Below are positions 15,498 to 17,069 of a DNA stretch of 17,069 nucleotides, one piece after another. How positions within the stretch are numbered: position 1 is the first letter of the stretch; each line of letters begins with the position of its first letter. A program made the translations under genes and the position numbers. Below the pieces are notes generated by a model. That model was not told the origin of the DNA. It searched no databases and saw only the letters and a program-made list of their open reading frames with translations. Source of the stretch: Gaiellasilicea sp963745775 (GTDB lineage: Bacteria; Actinomycetota; Thermoleophilia; Gaiellales; Gaiellaceae); contig CAVUYY010000002.1 in assembly GCA_963745775.1 (NCBI GenBank), positions 1 through 17,069 on the forward strand. The letters are read 5' to 3'.

Positions 15498-16322
15498 CTA
15501 GGCGACGAAGTCCAGCTTGACGGGCTCGGGAAACGCGCCGATCTCCTCGCCGCGCCGGAGCAGCTCCGCGACGGCCCGACGCCCCTCGTCGCCGTAGTCG
15601 CAGGTGAGGTCGTTCACGTACATCGCGACGAAGCGGTCGGCGAGCGCCTCGTCGATCCCGCGGCCGAAGCCCATGGCGTAGCGCATCGCCTCGTCGCGCT
15701 GCTCGAGCCCTGCCCGGATCGAGTCGAGGAGGACTGCCGAAAGCTCCGGCAGGCGGTCGCCGAGATCGCGACGGGCGACGTTGACGCCGAGGGGGAGCGG
15801 CAGGCCGGTCTCGAGCAGCCACCACTCGCCGAGATCGAGCGACTTCGTCAGCCCTTCATCGGCGTACGTCAGCTGGCCTTCGTGGATCAGGAGGCCCGCC
15901 TCCGCTCGTCCGGACGCGACCTCGTCGCCGATCCGGTCGAACGGCAGCTCGCGGACGGCGACGTCGCCGAGCGCCAGCCGCAACGCCAGGTACGCGGTGG
16001 TCATCCTGCCCGGGATCACGATCTCGGTCTCCCGAAGCTGGTCGAGCGAGAGCGGCTTGCGCGCGACGACGACCGGCCCGTAGCCCGAGCCGATGCTGGC
16101 GCCGTGCGGAAGCAGCGCGTAGCGGCTCTGGACGAAGGGATAGGCGTGGAGCGAGATCGCCGTCACCTCGAGCCGCGCCTCGAGCGCCCACTCGTTCAGC
16201 GTCTGGATGTCCTGCAGCACCTGCTCGAACGCGAAGCCGCGCGTGTCGATCGCGCCCGCCGCAATCGCCCAGAACATGAACGCGTCGTCCGGATCCGGAC
16301 TGTGACCGAGCCTGATCTGCAC
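15498..16322 (-). CDS. mqnD: 1,4-dihydroxy-6-naphthoate synthase (menaquinone, futalosine route)
   Basis: This 274-residue protein starts with the MqnD signature LGHSPDPDDAFMFWA. It continues with TAISLHAYPFV, LLPHGASIGSGYGPVVV, IVIPGRMTTAYLALRL and AGLLIHEGQLTY, all typical of the periplasmic-binding-protein-like MqnA/MqnD fold. The length suits MqnD. It converts cyclic dehypoxanthinyl futalosine to 1,4-dihydroxy-6-naphthoate, in the cytoplasm, for menaquinone. No other mqn gene is in the window. The GTG at 16322 is preceded by a -10-like TAGCCT only seven bases away, so the message may be leaderless. It heads the long minus-strand operon. Confidence 0.9.
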   Translation of the reverse strand: MQIRLGHSPDPDDAFMFWAIAAGAIDTRGFAFEQVLQDIQTLNEWALEARLEVTAISLHAYPFVQSRYALLPHGASIGSGYGPVVVARKPLSLDQLRETEIVIPGRMTTAYLALRLALGDVAVRELPFDRIGDEVASGRAEAGLLIHEGQLTYADEGLTKSLDLGEWWLLETGLPLPLGVNVARRDLGDRLPELSAVLLDSIRAGLEQRDEAMRYAMGFGRGIDEALADRFVAMYVNDLTCDYGDEGRRAVAELLRRGEEIGAFPEPVKLDFVA

Positions 16323-16329
16323 GCGGGCG

Positions 16330-16335
16330 AGGCTA
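16330..16335 (-). promoter_or_regulatory. mqnD: -10-like element (TAGCCT) for leaderless mqnD
   Basis: On the minus strand TAGCCT ends seven bases before the GTG start, which would place transcription start at the start codon. No Shine-Dalgarno is present in the seven-base gap. No good -35 is seen. Confidence 0.45.
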
Positions 16336-16344
16336 GCACCGACC

Positions 16345-16350
16345 TAGACT
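16345..16350 (+). promoter_or_regulatory. -10-like element (TAGACT) for the leaderless DtxR-family gene
   Basis: TAGACT ends six bases before the ATG at 16357, the spacing expected for a leaderless transcript; the bases between (CCGACC) contain no Shine-Dalgarno. The mqnD and regulator promoters therefore share a 34-base intergenic region. Confidence 0.5.
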
Positions 16351-16356
16351 CCGACC

Positions 16357-16815
16357 ATGAGCCGGGTTGACCTGAGCGCGTCGATCCAGGACTACCTGAA
16401 GGAGATCTACAAGCTGGGCGCCTCCGGCGAGCGCGTGTCGACGAACGACGTGGCGAGCCGCCAGAACGTCTCGCCCGCCTCGGCGAGCGCGATGGTCAAG
16501 AAGCTGGCCGTGCTCGGGCTCGCCGAGCACGCGCCGTACCGAGGCGTCGTGCTCACGCATGCCGGAGAGCAGGTCGCGCTCGAGGTGATCCGGCACCACC
16601 GGCTGCTCGAGCTCTATCTCGCCGAGACCCTGGGGATCGGCGTCGAGGACGTGCACGACGAGGCGGACCGGCTGGAGCACGTGCTCTCCGAGGAGCTCGA
16701 GTCGCGCATCGACAGGGCGCTCGGCTTTCCCACGCACGATCCGCACGGCGACCCGATCCCGAACGCCCAGCTCGAATGGCCGAACGACGAGCCGGCCAAC
16801 TCGGATCCTCGTTAG
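16357..16815 (+). CDS. DtxR/MntR-family metal-dependent transcriptional regulator
   Basis: This 152-residue protein has the N-terminal winged helix (SIQDYLKEIYKL, then SPASASAMVKKLAVLGLAEH) and the metal-binding dimerisation domain (HHRLLELYLAE, then VHDEADRLEHVLSEELESRID, with HDPHGDPIP). It lacks the C-terminal SH3-like domain, so it is MntR-sized rather than DtxR-sized. By my alignment with DtxR, Met10 is replaced by Asp12 and the iron-ligand Cys102 by Asp104, while His81, Glu85, His100, Glu107 and His108 are kept. This points to Mn rather than Fe sensing. It acts as a metal-activated repressor. It diverges from mqnD with a probable leaderless promoter; autoregulation or control of mqnD is possible but not shown. 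The stop TAG overlaps the stop of the opposite gene. Confidence 0.9.
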   Translation: MSRVDLSASIQDYLKEIYKLGASGERVSTNDVASRQNVSPASASAMVKKLAVLGLAEHAPYRGVVLTHAGEQVALEVIRHHRLLELYLAETLGIGVEDVHDEADRLEHVLSEELESRIDRALGFPTHDPHGDPIPNAQLEWPNDEPANSDPR

Positions 16816-17069
16816 CGGGATCCGAAGAAGAATCGCTCCAGCACCGGCAGGACCTCCTTGCGGGTGAACGGCTTGACCCGACCGGTGGAGCCGTCCTGCT
16901 CGAGCACTTGGACGTCGTCCTCGAGAGCGTCGTTGGCGGCCTCGAGCGCGTCGCCCAGCTCGTAGCCCTCGAAGAGCCAGTCCTCCTGGCGCGGCTCGTC
17001 GCTCGGGCGCTCGTGGAGGTTCACGGCTCGGCCGACTGCCCAGATCGCGCCCGGCTTCCGCTCGATCCA
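16812..17069 (-). CDS. C-terminal end of a conserved-looking small protein, runs off the right edge
   Basis: The open frame continues to the window edge, and the residues before the first GTG (17024), WIERKPGAIWAVGRA, look as protein-like as those after it, so the gene is probably partial. The visible part is 85 residues, acidic in the middle (GYELGDALEAANDALEDDV) and ends KEVLPVLERFFFGSR. No family is recognised and no TM segment is seen. Its TAA stop overlaps the stop of the convergent DtxR-family gene within the four bases TTAG. Confidence 0.6.
   Translation of the reverse strand, partial: WIERKPGAIWAVGRAVNLHERPSDEPRQEDWLFEGYELGDALEAANDALEDDVQVLEQDGSTGRVKPFTRKEVLPVLERFFFGSR

Overview
The window is high-GC DNA with dense, often overlapping genes, GTG starts, leaderless-looking promoters and a futalosine-type menaquinone gene. 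This fits an actinomycete-like bacterium. A deep-branching lineage such as Thermoleophilia/Gaiellales is my best guess, from protein style only. No replication origin, CRISPR array, insertion sequence or integrase is visible.

Left part (1-3307). A zinc-free quinone-oxidoreductase-like MDR protein (152-1075) is followed 18 bases later by a DHA2-type drug-efflux MFS gene (1094-3025). The MFS gene is broken by about eleven single-base indels. When stitched together it encodes a complete 14-TM-type exporter with a MarR-like winged-helix domain at its C-terminus. A tRNA-Arg(CCT) gene follows at 3236-3307.

Middle part (3308-8588), a patch of accessory character. It holds a pyridoxamine-phosphate-oxidase-fold protein flanked by an imperfect direct repeat of about 30 bp. 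Next comes a VanS/VanR-like two-component pair (minus strand, overlapping genes) divergent from a VanY-like D,D-carboxypeptidase. After that are a secreted or anchored protein of unknown function, a four-TM DUF7144-type protein and a LURP-one-related protein. The Van-like block looks less GC-rich than its surroundings. Both its kinase and its peptidase carry an in-frame 21-bp tandem duplication.

Right part (8694-16322, all minus strand) reads as one tightly packed operon: mqnD, a DUF1272 zinc-ribbon protein, a thiolase, a DUF885 metallohydrolase, an aldehyde dehydrogenase, an MFS transporter, a two-TM protein, and an M20 amidohydrolase of the allantoate/N-carbamoyl-amino-acid type. Junctions are ATGA/GTGA overlaps or gaps of 20 bases or fewer. 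Three of these genes (thiolase, DUF885, M20) each carry one apparent +1 insertion. A DtxR/MntR-type metal regulator diverges from mqnD across 34 bases. A partial small gene runs off the right edge and converges on that regulator with overlapping stop codons.

Nothing here is clearly a new defence or mobile system. The best leads are the MFS-MarR fusion, the paired 21-bp duplications in the Van-like locus, the Mn-type metal site of the DtxR protein, and the composition of the mqnD-headed operon. The indel pattern (almost all single-base insertions in otherwise well-conserved proteins) looks more like sequence error than gene decay.
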